Shown: positions 22,300 to 32,254, numbered from the stretch's first letter. The stretch: DNA of 64,000 nt from Patescibacteria group bacterium (GCA_023484645.1 JAMCZZ010000041.1:1-64000); one strand, 5' to 3'. Numbers and translations: made by a program. Notes: generated from the letters alone by a model not told the origin.

Positions 22300-24813
22300 T
22301 CATTTATTAAATATCATGCCGCTAATTTGATCGCTTTTCACTATGATCCAAAATCCCCGATAAGGATTGATCACGGTTTGTTTGTGGGCTGATGTTTTAT
22401 ATTTATCAGGATTTAAGGTTATGCAAAAATATTCTTTTGAGCTAGATTCCCAGCTCCATGCGTAACCGGATATTTCGTTTCTAGCTACAACATCGACATA
22501 TGGCCTAGTCGAACCATCCTTATATCGAACAATCAGATTAGACAGCGGAAAATCTGATTGATAAGGATTTCCTAAAAGATTCCAGCCCTTAGTTACTGAT
22601 ATCTCGATAGAAGACTTTTGATTTAGAGCATATCTTTTACCTGCAATATTATTTACATTATCTATCTTGATCCAATAGCCCGTCCCTGGTGTAAGAATAA
22701 TATCATTCGCTTCTCCTTTTATGTAACTATTGCTTTCCCCACTATAACTTCTTATTTTATATGTGCCAGGAAGTAAAGCTTTATCAGTAATAGCAGCACT
22801 AAGGTCAGGAAAAGAGATCATATTCCAGCCAGAAGAGAAATTGGCAGGAACAAGATTGAGAGGCTGTTTGTAAATTATTTTAATTTTAGCTGTTGAGTTT
22901 ATACTTGCATCTTCTTTATTGCTTTCCAATATTTCTAATTGATTTTCCCCCACCAAAAGATTGGAAAAAGTCTTAGTCTTTGCTTCTCCGTCAACTGTAT
23001 AAGAAATGGCGACGGAAGGATCCAATACAACAGAACCGTCCTCGTATGATGTAATGCTTATGGAGGGAGGTAGTAGTTGATAAAATATCTTAACGTTGAC
23101 GGTAGAAGTTAAAGCTGGATAGTTTTCATTATTCTCAACTATTTCCAGCAGATTTTCCCCCACCAAAAGATTGGAAAAGATCTTGGTCTTAGCATTTCCA
23201 TCTACTGTATATGAAATTGTGACTGAGGAAGTAGATACAAATGATCCGTCATTCGGAGATGTAACTTTTATTAAAGGTGGGAACTCAAATTTAGAATTGT
23301 TAAAAGCAAAAGAATAAGAGCTGTTGTTTGCTTCTGGGTCTGTTGCACTTATTTTAAAATAATATTGACTAGCACAATCAATATTATCTATTTTGAAATT
23401 ATGTTCACTTAAATAGTTTTTCTTGGAGACTCCAAAATATTCAAGCGGAGTCTCATCCCATATTGTCGTACCATATGCATCTGTTGGTCCATATTCAATA
23501 GAACCATATGAAATCTCGGGTGATCCATCTGCGGCAGTTAAGTTGCTCCAAGATATGTTTGCCGTGTTGTTTGTGCAGCTAGAAACCACATTTTCAATTT
23601 TTGGGGGCTGGTTGTCTGTACTAGGATTGTCCGAAAGCTTGTAAAGGGGGTCTCCGATGACAATGTTCGTCCACTTTATTACTTGAGAAGCCATATACAT
23701 ACTTTCAGCAAAGTTAAAATGCTTTTCAGTACCGTCACCATTGAGGAAATAATCGAAAAAGGCGGCGGGTTGAGGCACACCGCTTGCAAGCGGCTCTGTC
23801 ACAGTACCAGCAGTCGCAGTTACGTCAGCAGCAAGAAGCGTAGCTACTACAGAGTTCCGCCAACCGCTTGTAGATCTAATTGTCGGCGCTGTATAGGATT
23901 GGAAGTGAAATGGTAATGCGCCCGGCCGCCAATTCCCCCATATATCAAAGTATTCATTCCCCGGACTTTCAAGCCAGAGTGGATTGTCTCCACCTAAATC
24001 TGTGCTCAATTCTTTTTTTGGTATAAGCTTAGGATCGTAAGAGTAATCATAAGCTGGATATCCACTGGCTTGTTTACAATTATAGCCAGCTTGTCCTATA
24101 ATGCCGCAAATCACACTTCGTGCATTGTTAAAATATGCCTGACCATAAACATAAGCTTGGTTATTTTCGGCGGGACCAGTGTATTTTTCGGCATAAATCG
24201 CTTTGTCGACCAGCCCTTTGGCAATCTTAAGAGATGCCCCATCGAGCCTAGTTACTAGATAAGTAGTGTGTCCGATCAAAACATTTCTTGACTCGAAATG
24301 AAGCCCCGTGCTATAAGAATCCCAATATCCTTTATAGTACGGGTTATAAGCAGCTGTATTGTTATTATAAAAAACATAAGTCTGCATTGTATCAAATACA
24401 TCTGCGAGATAGCTGTCAACCGCATAGTTTGTATCTATTTTTACGGGAACACCGTAGGTGGGGACAATATAGTGAATTTTTTCTTTTAAATTGTTCGAGT
24501 CAAGAAATGTTTTGATCGGCTCTTTTATTTGGCTATTATAATCTGTCATTGTAATACTCTCTTCTGTTGTGGTGGTGAGGTTTACAATTTGATCGGCTGG
24601 CACGCCACGGCGCTGTTTATAATATTGACCAAGTTCGATTGAGTCGGGGCTATTTATGTTCACAAGGATTAAAATTTGATCAGCTTCATTTTGCGACGGC
24701 GTCACATCTGCTTTAAAAATATTATTGTAATAAATAATGCTCGTAAAAAATGCGATTGATATAAAAATCAACGCAATTAAGGTAAACTTGAACTTTTTTC
24801 TGTTTACATGCAT
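22300..24813 (-). CDS. TIGR03790-family secreted protein with repeated beta domains
   Basis: An 837-residue protein with an N-terminal membrane segment (FTLIALIFISIAFFTSIIYY). Residues 45-390 match the TIGR03790 pattern: LILVNINSPDSIELGQYYKQ, then YIVPTYGVPVKI and the region ending TNIVIGDPLYKL. Its function is unknown; a cell-surface role is likely. Then follow a fibronectin-like segment and two near-identical beta repeats, each ending NLLVGENxLEI (about 505-640), and a C-terminal domain with the repeated WNMISFP/WNLLGNP motif. It is probably exported and anchored. Confidence 0.75.
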   Translation of the reverse strand: MHVNRKKFKFTLIALIFISIAFFTSIIYYNNIFKADVTPSQNEADQILILVNINSPDSIELGQYYKQRRGVPADQIVNLTTTTEESITMTDYNSQIKEPIKTFLDSNNLKEKIHYIVPTYGVPVKIDTNYAVDSYLADVFDTMQTYVFYNNNTAAYNPYYKGYWDSYSTGLHFESRNVLIGHTTYLVTRLDGASLKIAKGLVDKAIYAEKYTGPAENNQAYVYGQAYFNNARSVICGIIGQAGYNCKQASGYPAYDYSYDPKLIPKKELSTDLGGDNPLWLESPGNEYFDIWGNWRPGALPFHFQSYTAPTIRSTSGWRNSVVATLLAADVTATAGTVTEPLASGVPQPAAFFDYFLNGDGTEKHFNFAESMYMASQVIKWTNIVIGDPLYKLSDNPSTDNQPPKIENVVSSCTNNTANISWSNLTAADGSPEISYGSIEYGPTDAYGTTIWDETPLEYFGVSKKNYLSEHNFKIDNIDCASQYYFKISATDPEANNSSYSFAFNNSKFEFPPLIKVTSPNDGSFVSTSSVTISYTVDGNAKTKIFSNLLVGENLLEIVENNENYPALTSTVNVKIFYQLLPPSISITSYEDGSVVLDPSVAISYTVDGEAKTKTFSNLLVGENQLEILESNKEDASINSTAKIKIIYKQPLNLVPANFSSGWNMISFPDLSAAITDKALLPGTYKIRSYSGESNSYIKGEANDIILTPGTGYWIKIDNVNNIAGKRYALNQKSSIEISVTKGWNLLGNPYQSDFPLSNLIVRYKDGSTRPYVDVVARNEISGYAWSWESSSKEYFCITLNPDKYKTSAHKQTVINPYRGFWIIVKSDQISGMIFNK

Positions 24814-24955
24814 GTGAAGGGATAGTTCTAAATCAATTTCATTATTGACGATAAGATGATTGCTTGTTGTTTTAATAATATTTAGATCGCTTATTTATAT
24901 TATATAATATACTTTTTTCTTGTGCCATGAGCTACCATCTTATTATTGGTGCGTG

Positions 24956-25043
24956 GTGCCAAAACTGATCCCAATTTTTGATGAACGATTCATAATTATA
25001 GTTTTTACATTTCCAGTATAATTATTTTTTGCCAGCTGGGCAA
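24956..25043 (-). pseudogene. Remnant copy of the 5' end of the VIT-family gene
   Basis: This stretch resembles 27152-27260: both read GTGCCAAAACTGA, CCCAATTTTTGATGAA and GATTCATA, then share TTTTTTGCCAG and TGG.CAA further on. In the intact copy these bases are the first codons and upstream region of the gene at 26722-27189. Here the rest of the gene is missing and the M48 protease promoter follows at once. Nothing else is seen in 24814-25076. Confidence 0.65.
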
Positions 25044-25076
25044 TGCACACCTGCTCATATGATAAGGCTGATTTTG

Positions 25077-25105
25077 TTGACCGAAAACAGTAAAGATGTT
25101 ATAAT
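25077..25105 (+). promoter_or_regulatory. Consensus promoter of the M48 protease gene
   Basis: TTGACC (25077-25082), 17 bases, TATAAT (25100-25105), with GGAGGAGGA at 25132-25140 as ribosome binding site before a TTG start. Confidence 0.8.
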
Positions 25106-25149
25106 CGCTATGCTGAAAAGCACATTTCCGTGGAGGAGGATTTGGACAA

Positions 25150-25929
25150 TTGGTTAGTGACGGCGAACTAGAACAAGCAGTTATAAGAACCTGCCAAGCT
25201 GCAAACATACGCCAACTGATAGTCGGTATAGTTGACGATCAGGAGCCAAGTGCAGGGCTAATCGAACCAGGACGAATAGTTATTACAGAGGGCCTACTGA
25301 CACTTGTAAGTTCAGAGGGCGAGCTTGCAGGTGTTATAGCTCACGAAATTGCTCACTTGGCGCACCTGAAGTTTTCCAACCTATTCAGAAGATTAATGTT
25401 CTGCAGTAAGGACATACTTCTAGTACTCGCGATCGCATCCAGCTTTCGCATCCGGAGCCTTCTAGCCTTGATGCTGTTTGGGATGTTTGTGGCATTTTAC
25501 AGCCTGCTTATGCAATCATTTATCGTAAGCAGTATCAAACGGCGCAATGGGTACCGCCTAAGAGAAACTGAGCAACTCAGTCTTAGCATCGGCCGTTGCT
25601 TGATCGGGTGTAAGGGGTGGATTTTTGTTCCCTTTTTGATTGCTTTTTGTAGCTTCACAGCTAATGGTTTAGTTGTAATGATTGCCGAGTACATTTTTGT
25701 CTTGTTTTACCTGGGATGGGCAGTAAAACAAGACGAGTACAAAGCAGACTTAAAGAGCTTGCAGATTCTTCGAACCGCAGGCTATGACCAGAATGAATTT
25801 CTGAGTATTCTGAAGAGACTTCCAGAAAGATCGGAACGCTCATGGATACGGCACCATCTTCTGGACTACTACCCGACTATCAAGGCGAGAATTAGAAAGT
25901 TACAGGCGACAATCGCCGAACAAGCATAA
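25150..25929 (+). CDS. M48-type membrane zinc metalloprotease (HtpX/Ste24-like)
   Basis: The zinc motif HEIAH is at residues 65-69 within GVIAHEIAHLAHLK, and a third ligand region reads DEYKADLKSLQIL near 190-202, the E-x-x-x-D pattern of M48 peptidases. Four hydrophobic segments lie between, so it is an integral membrane protease, probably for membrane-protein quality control. The start codon is TTG, chosen because GGAGGAGGA lies nine bases upstream. The 259-residue protein is somewhat short for HtpX. It is a single-gene unit with its own promoter and terminator and GC-richer codon use than its neighbours. Confidence 0.8.
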   Translation: MVSDGELEQAVIRTCQAANIRQLIVGIVDDQEPSAGLIEPGRIVITEGLLTLVSSEGELAGVIAHEIAHLAHLKFSNLFRRLMFCSKDILLVLAIASSFRIRSLLALMLFGMFVAFYSLLMQSFIVSSIKRRNGYRLRETEQLSLSIGRCLIGCKGWIFVPFLIAFCSFTANGLVVMIAEYIFVLFYLGWAVKQDEYKADLKSLQILRTAGYDQNEFLSILKRLPERSERSWIRHHLLDYYPTIKARIRKLQATIAEQA

Positions 25930-25934
25930 CCCGT

Positions 25935-25960
25935 TGAGGCACGAACTATTAAGTGCCTCA
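25935..25960 (+). terminator. Hairpin after the M48 gene
   Basis: TGAGGCAC pairs with GTGCCTCA around a ten-base loop, six bases beyond the stop codon. Confidence 0.6.
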
Positions 25961-26144
25961 TATAACTGGCTCCTTTTTCGAGCGCTCATACATCCTCATG
26001 GCCACCTTGTCATGGGGATTATTTTTTATTTATAAGCTCATAAAGTGTAGTATTGGACAGAAATTCCTCTAAAAATGTCTCTATTTTAGTGAAATGTATG
26101 AAACATCCCTGTAATAATAAAAATAGATATTGTATTATTTATCT

Positions 26145-26651
26145 ATGAAAAAACTGGTTGTTCTCTGTGGTCACGTCGGATCGGGAAAATCTACGCTTGC
26201 TGAGAAAATTATCGATCAAGCGCCTGGTTTTGCTTTTTTTGATGTTTTCAGTAAGATCAAGAAATACAAAGACAAAAATGGCACTATCGCAAAAGAATTA
26301 AGCAATAAGGCTTACCAGGAATTGTATGACGAGATCTCGAAAAAAGATGGAGATATTTTATTAGAAATTGGCGTCAATCATTCAGATTTTAATTTTAAAC
26401 AGCTAAATAAATTAAAAAATAAGTTCGATATCAAGATATTCTTTTGTCTACTTGATCATAATGAATGCAAAAGAAGAGTGGCAGAAAGAGCACTAAAAAA
26501 TCCTAACAGATTTATTCATCCGCAAATGCTTGAAGACAAATTTAAGATTGATTTTCCAAATCTACATAAAAGCTTAGCGGAAAAATATACTCTTCCTTAT
26601 TCTTTTTTAAATATGTGCGATAGTCATAGGGATGAAATACTTAATTTGTAA
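26145..26651 (+). CDS. Small P-loop kinase-like protein
   Basis: Walker A is GHVGSGKSTLAEK near residues 8-20 of a 168-residue protein. The later segment DHNECKRRVAERALKNPNRF looks like the lid and base-binding region of small-molecule or nucleotide kinases. The substrate is unknown. The ATG at 26145 is preferred; TATTAT ends six bases before it, so the mRNA may be leaderless. It stands alone. Confidence 0.6.
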   Translation: MKKLVVLCGHVGSGKSTLAEKIIDQAPGFAFFDVFSKIKKYKDKNGTIAKELSNKAYQELYDEISKKDGDILLEIGVNHSDFNFKQLNKLKNKFDIKIFFCLLDHNECKRRVAERALKNPNRFIHPQMLEDKFKIDFPNLHKSLAEKYTLPYSFLNMCDSHRDEILNL

Positions 26652-26721
26652 GTTATTCCCCTCTTGTCATTTGAGATTTTTAACCGGCATAAATCCTATT
26701 TCTTCTTTTTATAATGACCTG

Positions 26722-27189
26722 TTAAAAAACACTTCTGATATATTGGCCGATAATAAAACCAATAATAATTACAATCATGCCGACAAAAAGATGTTCCGAC
26801 ACCGCCTGCCACTTTTTATACTGAGGATAAATAAAGTAATTCAATATTGTGAGTAATAGAGCAGCCCATATAATACTAATAATTAGGGCGACCGTCGATG
26901 AAAAGAAAACTAGCGGTATAAGAAAAGACAGAGCAATAATAAGTTTTGCAAGATATGTACTAAGTGTAGAAGTCCAAATTTCTTTGTTTGTATGTTTTTC
27001 TTCTGACTCTTCGGAGATATGAATGCCCAGGGCATCGGAAAAAGCATCAGCAAAAGCAATGGTTAAAACGCCGCCAATAATCACGGCTTTTGAAGCCTCG
27101 CTGGCAGTCAGGCCGACAATTAATCCCAAAGTTGTAACAATGCCGGAGGTTGTGCCAAAACTGAGCCCAATTTTTGATGAATGATTCAT
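26722..27189 (-). CDS. VIT/CCC1-family membrane transporter
   Basis: A 155-residue protein with four to five hydrophobic helices. The segment GGVLTIAFADAFSDALGIHISEE has the small-residue, Asp/Ser pattern of the vacuolar iron transporter family, which moves iron or manganese. It is shorter than typical family members (about 220 residues) and lacks the large cytoplasmic metal-binding insertion. AGGGAAT precedes the ATG. A truncated copy of its 5' end lies at 24956-25043. Confidence 0.65.
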   Translation of the reverse strand: MNHSSKIGLSFGTTSGIVTTLGLIVGLTASEASKAVIIGGVLTIAFADAFSDALGIHISEESEEKHTNKEIWTSTLSTYLAKLIIALSFLIPLVFFSSTVALIISIIWAALLLTILNYFIYPQYKKWQAVSEHLFVGMIVIIIGFIIGQYIRSVF

Positions 27190-27419
27190 ATTCTATTCCC
27201 TAATTTAGAGTTCTTAAACCTATCTACTCCCAGCATAATTCTTTTTTGCCAGTTGGACAACTATGAAAGAGACAAAGGGATGTTTCTCTATCAAGCACAA
27301 GATTAGGCTTTCTTTATAGGTTTATATTATGGCCTCAATATTATCAGCTCTCATTTCTTGACTAACACTGCCCTAGTTCATTAAGCTGTAAGTAATACAA
27401 CAATCTCACAGGGAAATTT

Positions 27420-28316
27420 ATGACCAATATAATTAAAGACGCCTTAATTGATACTTTAAGAATGGTGCCCTTGCTGCTTATTATTTATGCAGCAATCGAG
27501 TTAATTGAATATAAATACAGCGCCAAACTAAAAGAAAAAGTCGAAAAGGCAGGCAGCGCCGGCCCGGCGATTGGCTCACTGGTTGGCGCATTTCCTCAAT
27601 GCGGCTTCTCTGTAATTTCCTCTGCATTATATACTCAAAAGCTGCTAACAATTGGCACGCTGCTAGCAGTCTACATCTCCACATCTGATGAAGCCATTCC
27701 TGTGATTTTATCTCAACCAGAAAAAGCCAAGATTATCCTGCCGCTAATTCTTACCAAGATCGGTTTGGCATTATTCGCCGGATATTCGGTTGATTTACTC
27801 TACCGCAAATCAAATAAAAAAGTACTTAATCACATTGATAAGTTTGATCATCATGAATGTCATCATGAACATAAAATAGATGAGGCTGCCTGCTGCGGCC
27901 ATGAGTTGGGAGAAAAATTAAATGCTAAAGATATAATTATTCATCCGCTCATTCATACTGCAAAGATTTTTGTTTTTATATTCGCAACCACCCTTGTTAT
28001 AAACTACGTTTTCTTTAGAATTGGCGATGACAATATTCCTCGACTCTTTTTAGGTCACTCAATATTCCAGCCCGTAATGGCGGCCTTTATTGGCCTGATT
28101 CCAAACTGCGCTGCGTCGGTTGCCATAACTGAAATGTATTTAAAAGGAGCAATAAGTTTTGGCTCCACCATTGCCGGACTGTCAGCAGGAGCAGGTTTGG
28201 GGCTCTTAGTGCTATTTAGAGAGAATAAAAACCTCAAAAACACTTTTATTGTACTTGGACTGCTTCTTTTCTTTAGTATAACTGCCGGTATTTTGATTCA
28301 ATATTTCTACGGCTAA
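27420..28316 (+). CDS. Putative metal or arsenic efflux permease (ArsP_2/manganese transporter type)
   Basis: The 298-residue membrane protein has two internal repeats, with GSLVGAFPQCGFSVISSALY near 55-74 and AFIGLIPNCAASVAI near 220-234, each carrying a Pro-x-Cys in a helix. A His- and Cys-rich loop (HHECHHEHK and EAACCGHELG) lies between them and is probably cytoplasmic. This layout is that of the putative manganese or arsenic efflux family. The ion is unknown. GGGAAA precedes the ATG. It follows the VIT-type gene divergently, so both may serve metal homeostasis. Confidence 0.65.
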   Translation: MTNIIKDALIDTLRMVPLLLIIYAAIELIEYKYSAKLKEKVEKAGSAGPAIGSLVGAFPQCGFSVISSALYTQKLLTIGTLLAVYISTSDEAIPVILSQPEKAKIILPLILTKIGLALFAGYSVDLLYRKSNKKVLNHIDKFDHHECHHEHKIDEAACCGHELGEKLNAKDIIIHPLIHTAKIFVFIFATTLVINYVFFRIGDDNIPRLFLGHSIFQPVMAAFIGLIPNCAASVAITEMYLKGAISFGSTIAGLSAGAGLGLLVLFRENKNLKNTFIVLGLLLFFSITAGILIQYFYG

Positions 28317-28369
28317 AGGTTATTTTGTACTAACTCTAAGATGACAACAAATAATTACTATACTGCATC

Positions 28370-28398
28370 TGGACTTATTTGTAGTATTATTATATAAT
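28370..28398 (+). promoter_or_regulatory. Promoter placing a leaderless start for the flavoprotein gene
   Basis: TGGACT (28370-28375), 17 bases, TATAAT (28393-28398). Only seven bases separate the -10 from the ATG at 28406, so transcription should start at or beside the first codon. Confidence 0.65.
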
Positions 28399-28405
28399 AA
28401 TATTT

Positions 28406-29629
28406 ATGAAAAAGTATGATGTTGCAATAATTGGTGCTGGTCCTGCTGGCATAATGGCTGCCATAGCTGCTTCCAAAAAAGGAAAGCAGGTTGTTTTAAT
28501 GGAGAAGAATTCAGAAATCGGCAGAAAAATTTTAGCCACCGGAAACGGAAGATGCAACATCACTAATAAGAATGTAACTGCCGATCGTTTTTATGGCGCC
28601 GATGATAAATTCGTCAACGGGGTTCTCTCTCAGTTCGACCAGCACAAAACAATGGATTTTTTCAACGAATTGGGACTCCTATTGAAAGAGGAGGATAGGG
28701 GACGAATATTCCCAAGGACAAATCAAGCCTCTAGCGTAATCAACGTTTTATTGGACCAATTGAATGAAAGAAAAGTAACAATCCTGGTTGATTCTTTAGT
28801 TAAAAAAATCGAGAAAAAAGAAGCATGGAATGTTATTTTGGAAAGCAGAGATGTTATTAACGCTAAAAAATTAATCATAACAACTGGCGGCAAAGCAGCC
28901 CACTTTTTAGGCTCCTCCGGAGACGGTCTTTTTTGGGCTAGAAATTTGGGTCATACTATCACGCCGATTTATGCTGCTTTAGTACCGGTTGAAACAAAAG
29001 AGTCGTGGGTTCGAGAAGTTCAAGGCGTGAAAGTGGAGGCAAAAGTTTGGGCAGCTAAAAGAGAAAAAATAATTGCTCATAAATATGGCGACTTACTCTT
29101 TACTCATTTTGGCCTTTCAGGTCCATCTATTATGTCGATGGCTAGAAAAATTGCTCCAGAAATAGGTGACTCAAAAGTAGAGTTGCACATCGATTTATTT
29201 CCAGAAATAGAAAAAGATAAATTGGCTAAATCAATCTTGAAATCTTTAGAATTAAACGGCAAAAAAGCAATCAAGAATGCTCTGGTTGGAATATTACCGC
29301 AAAGGCTAATCGAGGTTATTCTTGCGTTATCAGATATTGATGTTAATAAAAAATCAGCTGAGATATCAAAAGTAGAACGAGAGAATATTCTTTTAAATAT
29401 GAAAAATCTTACTCTCACAGTTTCTGGATTACGGCCCTTAAAAGAGGCTCAGGTTACTGCCGGAGGAATTGAGACAAGCGAAATAAATACTAAAACGCTA
29501 GAATCAAAAATAGTAAAAGACCTATACTTTGCTGGAGAAATTATTGACGTTGACGGCGATTCTGGCGGATTCAATCTCCAGTGGGCCTGGTCAAGCGGCT
29601 ACGTCGCAGGCAAAAATGCTTCTTTTTAA
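28406..29629 (+). CDS. HI0933/BaiN-like NAD(P)/FAD-dependent oxidoreductase
   Basis: The N-terminal FAD-binding Rossmann motif is GAGPAGIMAAIAASKKG near residues 11-27, followed by GRKILATGNGRCNITN, the hallmark of the HI0933 family. The C-terminus carries GEIIDVDGDSGGFNLQWA, the second FAD contact. At 407 residues it has family length. The physiological reaction of these flavoproteins is poorly known. The gene seems to be translated from a leaderless mRNA. Confidence 0.9.
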   Translation: MKKYDVAIIGAGPAGIMAAIAASKKGKQVVLMEKNSEIGRKILATGNGRCNITNKNVTADRFYGADDKFVNGVLSQFDQHKTMDFFNELGLLLKEEDRGRIFPRTNQASSVINVLLDQLNERKVTILVDSLVKKIEKKEAWNVILESRDVINAKKLIITTGGKAAHFLGSSGDGLFWARNLGHTITPIYAALVPVETKESWVREVQGVKVEAKVWAAKREKIIAHKYGDLLFTHFGLSGPSIMSMARKIAPEIGDSKVELHIDLFPEIEKDKLAKSILKSLELNGKKAIKNALVGILPQRLIEVILALSDIDVNKKSAEISKVERENILLNMKNLTLTVSGLRPLKEAQVTAGGIETSEINTKTLESKIVKDLYFAGEIIDVDGDSGGFNLQWAWSSGYVAGKNASF

Positions 29630-29649
29630 ACTATTAAGATTTATGAGCA

Positions 29650-30324
29650 CTAAGCACCAACTCGAAAAGGATTGAAGTCGGTTTTTGTATCGTAATAATC
29701 TTCTGATTCTTTTTTCTTCAAACGATTTACGATTAAGTAAGTCAATGGCGTAAACACCACTTCAATCGCAGTTTTAAATAGATAATTGAAAATAATTAGT
29801 TCAAATACGAGCTCGTTCGGCAGGACTCCAAGAAATGCGATCGAAACGAAAATTATGCTATCAAACAGTTCTCCAACTAACGTCGAACTAATTGTACGTG
29901 TCCAAAGCCACTTGCCCTTGGTTAATATCTTCATTTTAGCCAAAATGTAAGAATTGCTGAACTCGCCAAAAAAGTAAGCAACGAGACTGGCCATTACAAT
30001 TCTTGGCGTCTGCCCTAGTATTTTCATGTAAGCATCCTGATTATCCCAGCCTGCAGCCGACGGAAGAAAGCCAACCAACCCTAAAACAAGAGACATGAGA
30101 AGTGTGCTGGCAAAGCCCATCCAAATAATTTTTCTCGACGTTTTATAACCATATACTTCTGTTAAAACATCGTTAAATATATAAGTTAGTGGAAAAAGCA
30201 GCGTCCCTCCATCTAAAGCCATAAAGCCGATTTTAGCAATTTTAGTTGAGGCAATGTTTGAGATCAATAAAACCGCCACAAAAACCACCATTATCACGTC
30301 TAAATACTTATAGTTTTTTCTCAT
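29650..30324 (-). CDS. Queuosine precursor transporter (YhhQ/QueT type)
   Basis: A 224-residue protein with about six membrane helices. The segments MALDGGTLLFPLTYIFNDVL and EVYGYKTSRKIIWMGF are characteristic of the YhhQ family, which imports the queuosine precursors preQ0 or preQ1. With QueH encoded at 32255-32815, it suggests that the cell salvages rather than makes the precursor. It faces the flavoprotein gene convergently. Confidence 0.88.
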   Translation of the reverse strand: MRKNYKYLDVIMVVFVAVLLISNIASTKIAKIGFMALDGGTLLFPLTYIFNDVLTEVYGYKTSRKIIWMGFASTLLMSLVLGLVGFLPSAAGWDNQDAYMKILGQTPRIVMASLVAYFFGEFSNSYILAKMKILTKGKWLWTRTISSTLVGELFDSIIFVSIAFLGVLPNELVFELIIFNYLFKTAIEVVFTPLTYLIVNRLKKKESEDYYDTKTDFNPFRVGA

Positions 30325-30367
30325 AATTAATATTCTTTTGTTTAATTATAATTTAATGTTCGAACTT

Positions 30368-31159
30368 TCAACTGCAAAGCACTAAATAGTATCCTCTGTA
30401 CTCATCGCGCTTTCCCGAAAGTTTGCTTTGAGAGAGTTTTGATATATCTAAATTCCGATAAATTTTATAATTATTTGCTAAAGCGTAGTGCAGGGCGACT
30501 AAACAATCGACAGCCGAACCATTGCAGGCAAAATAACCATCAACTTTACCAAGTAAAAACTGTCCTATTGAACTTATTCCATCATCGACTTGGTTTCTGA
30601 CAACAAATTTATACCCCTCGTTAATGGCCTCTTGATAAATATCAGGAGCACATGTTTTTGGATTCACTGAAGTAAAATGTATAATTGTTTTCGAATGAGA
30701 ATTAACATTTGGAAAAATTGGCTTTTCACCAAAAAAATTACAATCTTTTTCTACAATTTTTACTCCCCAATTTACTTCTGGGAAGTATACAAATGTATAA
30801 AGAGGATCCTTTTTATTATGGAGCATGACTATTACCGAATACATTTTTTTACCATTTGCATAAAGCATAGTTCCATCGATTGGATCAACTGTAATTACCA
30901 AATCCGAAGATTCAGCAAACAAGTTTTTGCTTGGCGTATTCTCTTCTGCTACCATTTCACAATTCTTAAGTTCAGACTCAGCAAGTTTTTTTAGAATGAA
31001 TTCCTGAACAGCTAGGTCAGCGCTGGTTACAATGTCGATGTCTTTTATACCGGAATCAAATTTATCCTCAACTGTTGCATCCTTCCTAAGCCTCATCGCC
31101 ATTTTTCCGGCTTCAATAAAATCTTTCTCAAATTGTTGAATCAGTTCCAGTTCTCCCAT
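30368..31159 (-). CDS. Inositol monophosphatase family protein
   Basis: The metal-binding motif DPIDGTMLYANG lies near residues 92-103, with the upstream Glu in VAEENTPS and the second Asp near VDCLVALHYA. The enzyme family removes phosphate from inositol phosphate, nucleotides (CysQ) or sugar phosphates; which applies here is not clear. At 263 residues the length is normal. It is a single gene, with a weak AAAGGATA ribosome binding site. Confidence 0.85.
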   Translation of the reverse strand: MGELELIQQFEKDFIEAGKMAMRLRKDATVEDKFDSGIKDIDIVTSADLAVQEFILKKLAESELKNCEMVAEENTPSKNLFAESSDLVITVDPIDGTMLYANGKKMYSVIVMLHNKKDPLYTFVYFPEVNWGVKIVEKDCNFFGEKPIFPNVNSHSKTIIHFTSVNPKTCAPDIYQEAINEGYKFVVRNQVDDGISSIGQFLLGKVDGYFACNGSAVDCLVALHYALANNYKIYRNLDISKLSQSKLSGKRDEYRGYYLVLCS

Positions 31160-31273
31160 TGGTATCCTTTCTTTATTCTGTGTCTACTATATCAAATTTA
31201 TTACTATTTCAATAATAATTTCACGTGTTCCTTTCTAGCCAATTATGCAAATTTATGGTAGATTAAATTGTTG

Positions 31274-32242
31274 ATGAATCCCATGAAACATATACCTGTT
31301 TTAGAAAATGAAATATTAGATACATTTACCTATCTCAACAGTGTTAAAGATGGTTTTTTTGTCGATGGAACACTTGGCTTAGCTGGCCATTCCGTTGCTA
31401 TCATATCTAAGTTCAAAGCTCCAATCTCTAAATTTAAAATCATTGGCATCGATAAAGACCAAAGTGCATTAGAATTAGCAAAAAACAATATTAAAAATGT
31501 AAAGCTCGAAAATCGGTTCATATTTGTGCATGATGATTTTAAGAACATTGAAAATATTTTGTCCGAGTTGAAAATTGACGAAGTAAATGGCTCATTAATA
31601 GATCTAGGTGTTTCCTCAATGCAGTTAGACGATAAAGAAAGAGGTTTTTCTTTTTCTGATTCAGAAGCAATTTTAGATATGAGAATGGATCAAACTCAAA
31701 AACTAAGTGCTTTCGATATCTTGAATTACTACCCCCAGCTTAAACTAGAGAAAATACTCAAAGAATATGGCGAGGAAAAATTTTACAGAAACATCGCTAG
31801 AAATATCTGCAAAACAAGAAAGGAGAGTCCAATTGAAAAAGTAGGAGATCTCCTGAAAATTCTAGAGGAATCTGTTCCGACTAAAGTACGGGCGACAAGC
31901 AAAAAGCATTTTGCAACTAGTGTTTTCAGAGCTTTAAGACTGGAGGTAAATCAAGAGTTGATAAGACTTGACGATGCATTATTGGATTTTATTAGTGCTT
32001 TAAAAAAAGGCGGACGACTTGCCGTCGTATCATTTCATTCCGCTGAAGACAGGATAGTCAAAGAGACTTTCAGAAAAGCAGAAAATCCTTGTGTCTGCCC
32101 TCCATTGGCTCCCGTTTGTACTTGCGGAAATAAACCCCTAGTTAAAATATTAACAAAAAAGCCGATTGTCCCGTCAGACCAAGAGATTACGGAGAATCCC
32201 AGATCCAGAAGCGCAAAACTCCGAATAGTAGAGAAATTATAA
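31274..32242 (+). CDS. rsmH: 16S rRNA m4C1402 methyltransferase RsmH
   Basis: RsmH methylates N4 of C1402 in the decoding site. MKHIPVLENEILDTF at the start, VDGTLGLAGHS (cofactor motif), SLIDLGVSSMQLDD and RGFSFS, and the C-terminal ENPRSRSAKLRI are family marks. The ATG at 31274 is taken as start; an ATG at 31283 begins MKHIPVL directly and is also possible. A TAGATT -10-like element ends nine bases before 31274, so the mRNA may be nearly leaderless. A Cys-rich insert (CVCPPLAPVCTCG) near the C-terminus is usual in the family. Confidence 0.95.
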   Translation: MNPMKHIPVLENEILDTFTYLNSVKDGFFVDGTLGLAGHSVAIISKFKAPISKFKIIGIDKDQSALELAKNNIKNVKLENRFIFVHDDFKNIENILSELKIDEVNGSLIDLGVSSMQLDDKERGFSFSDSEAILDMRMDQTQKLSAFDILNYYPQLKLEKILKEYGEEKFYRNIARNICKTRKESPIEKVGDLLKILEESVPTKVRATSKKHFATSVFRALRLEVNQELIRLDDALLDFISALKKGGRLAVVSFHSAEDRIVKETFRKAENPCVCPPLAPVCTCGNKPLVKILTKKPIVPSDQEITENPRSRSAKLRIVEKL

Positions 32243-32254
32243 AAATCAACTAGA

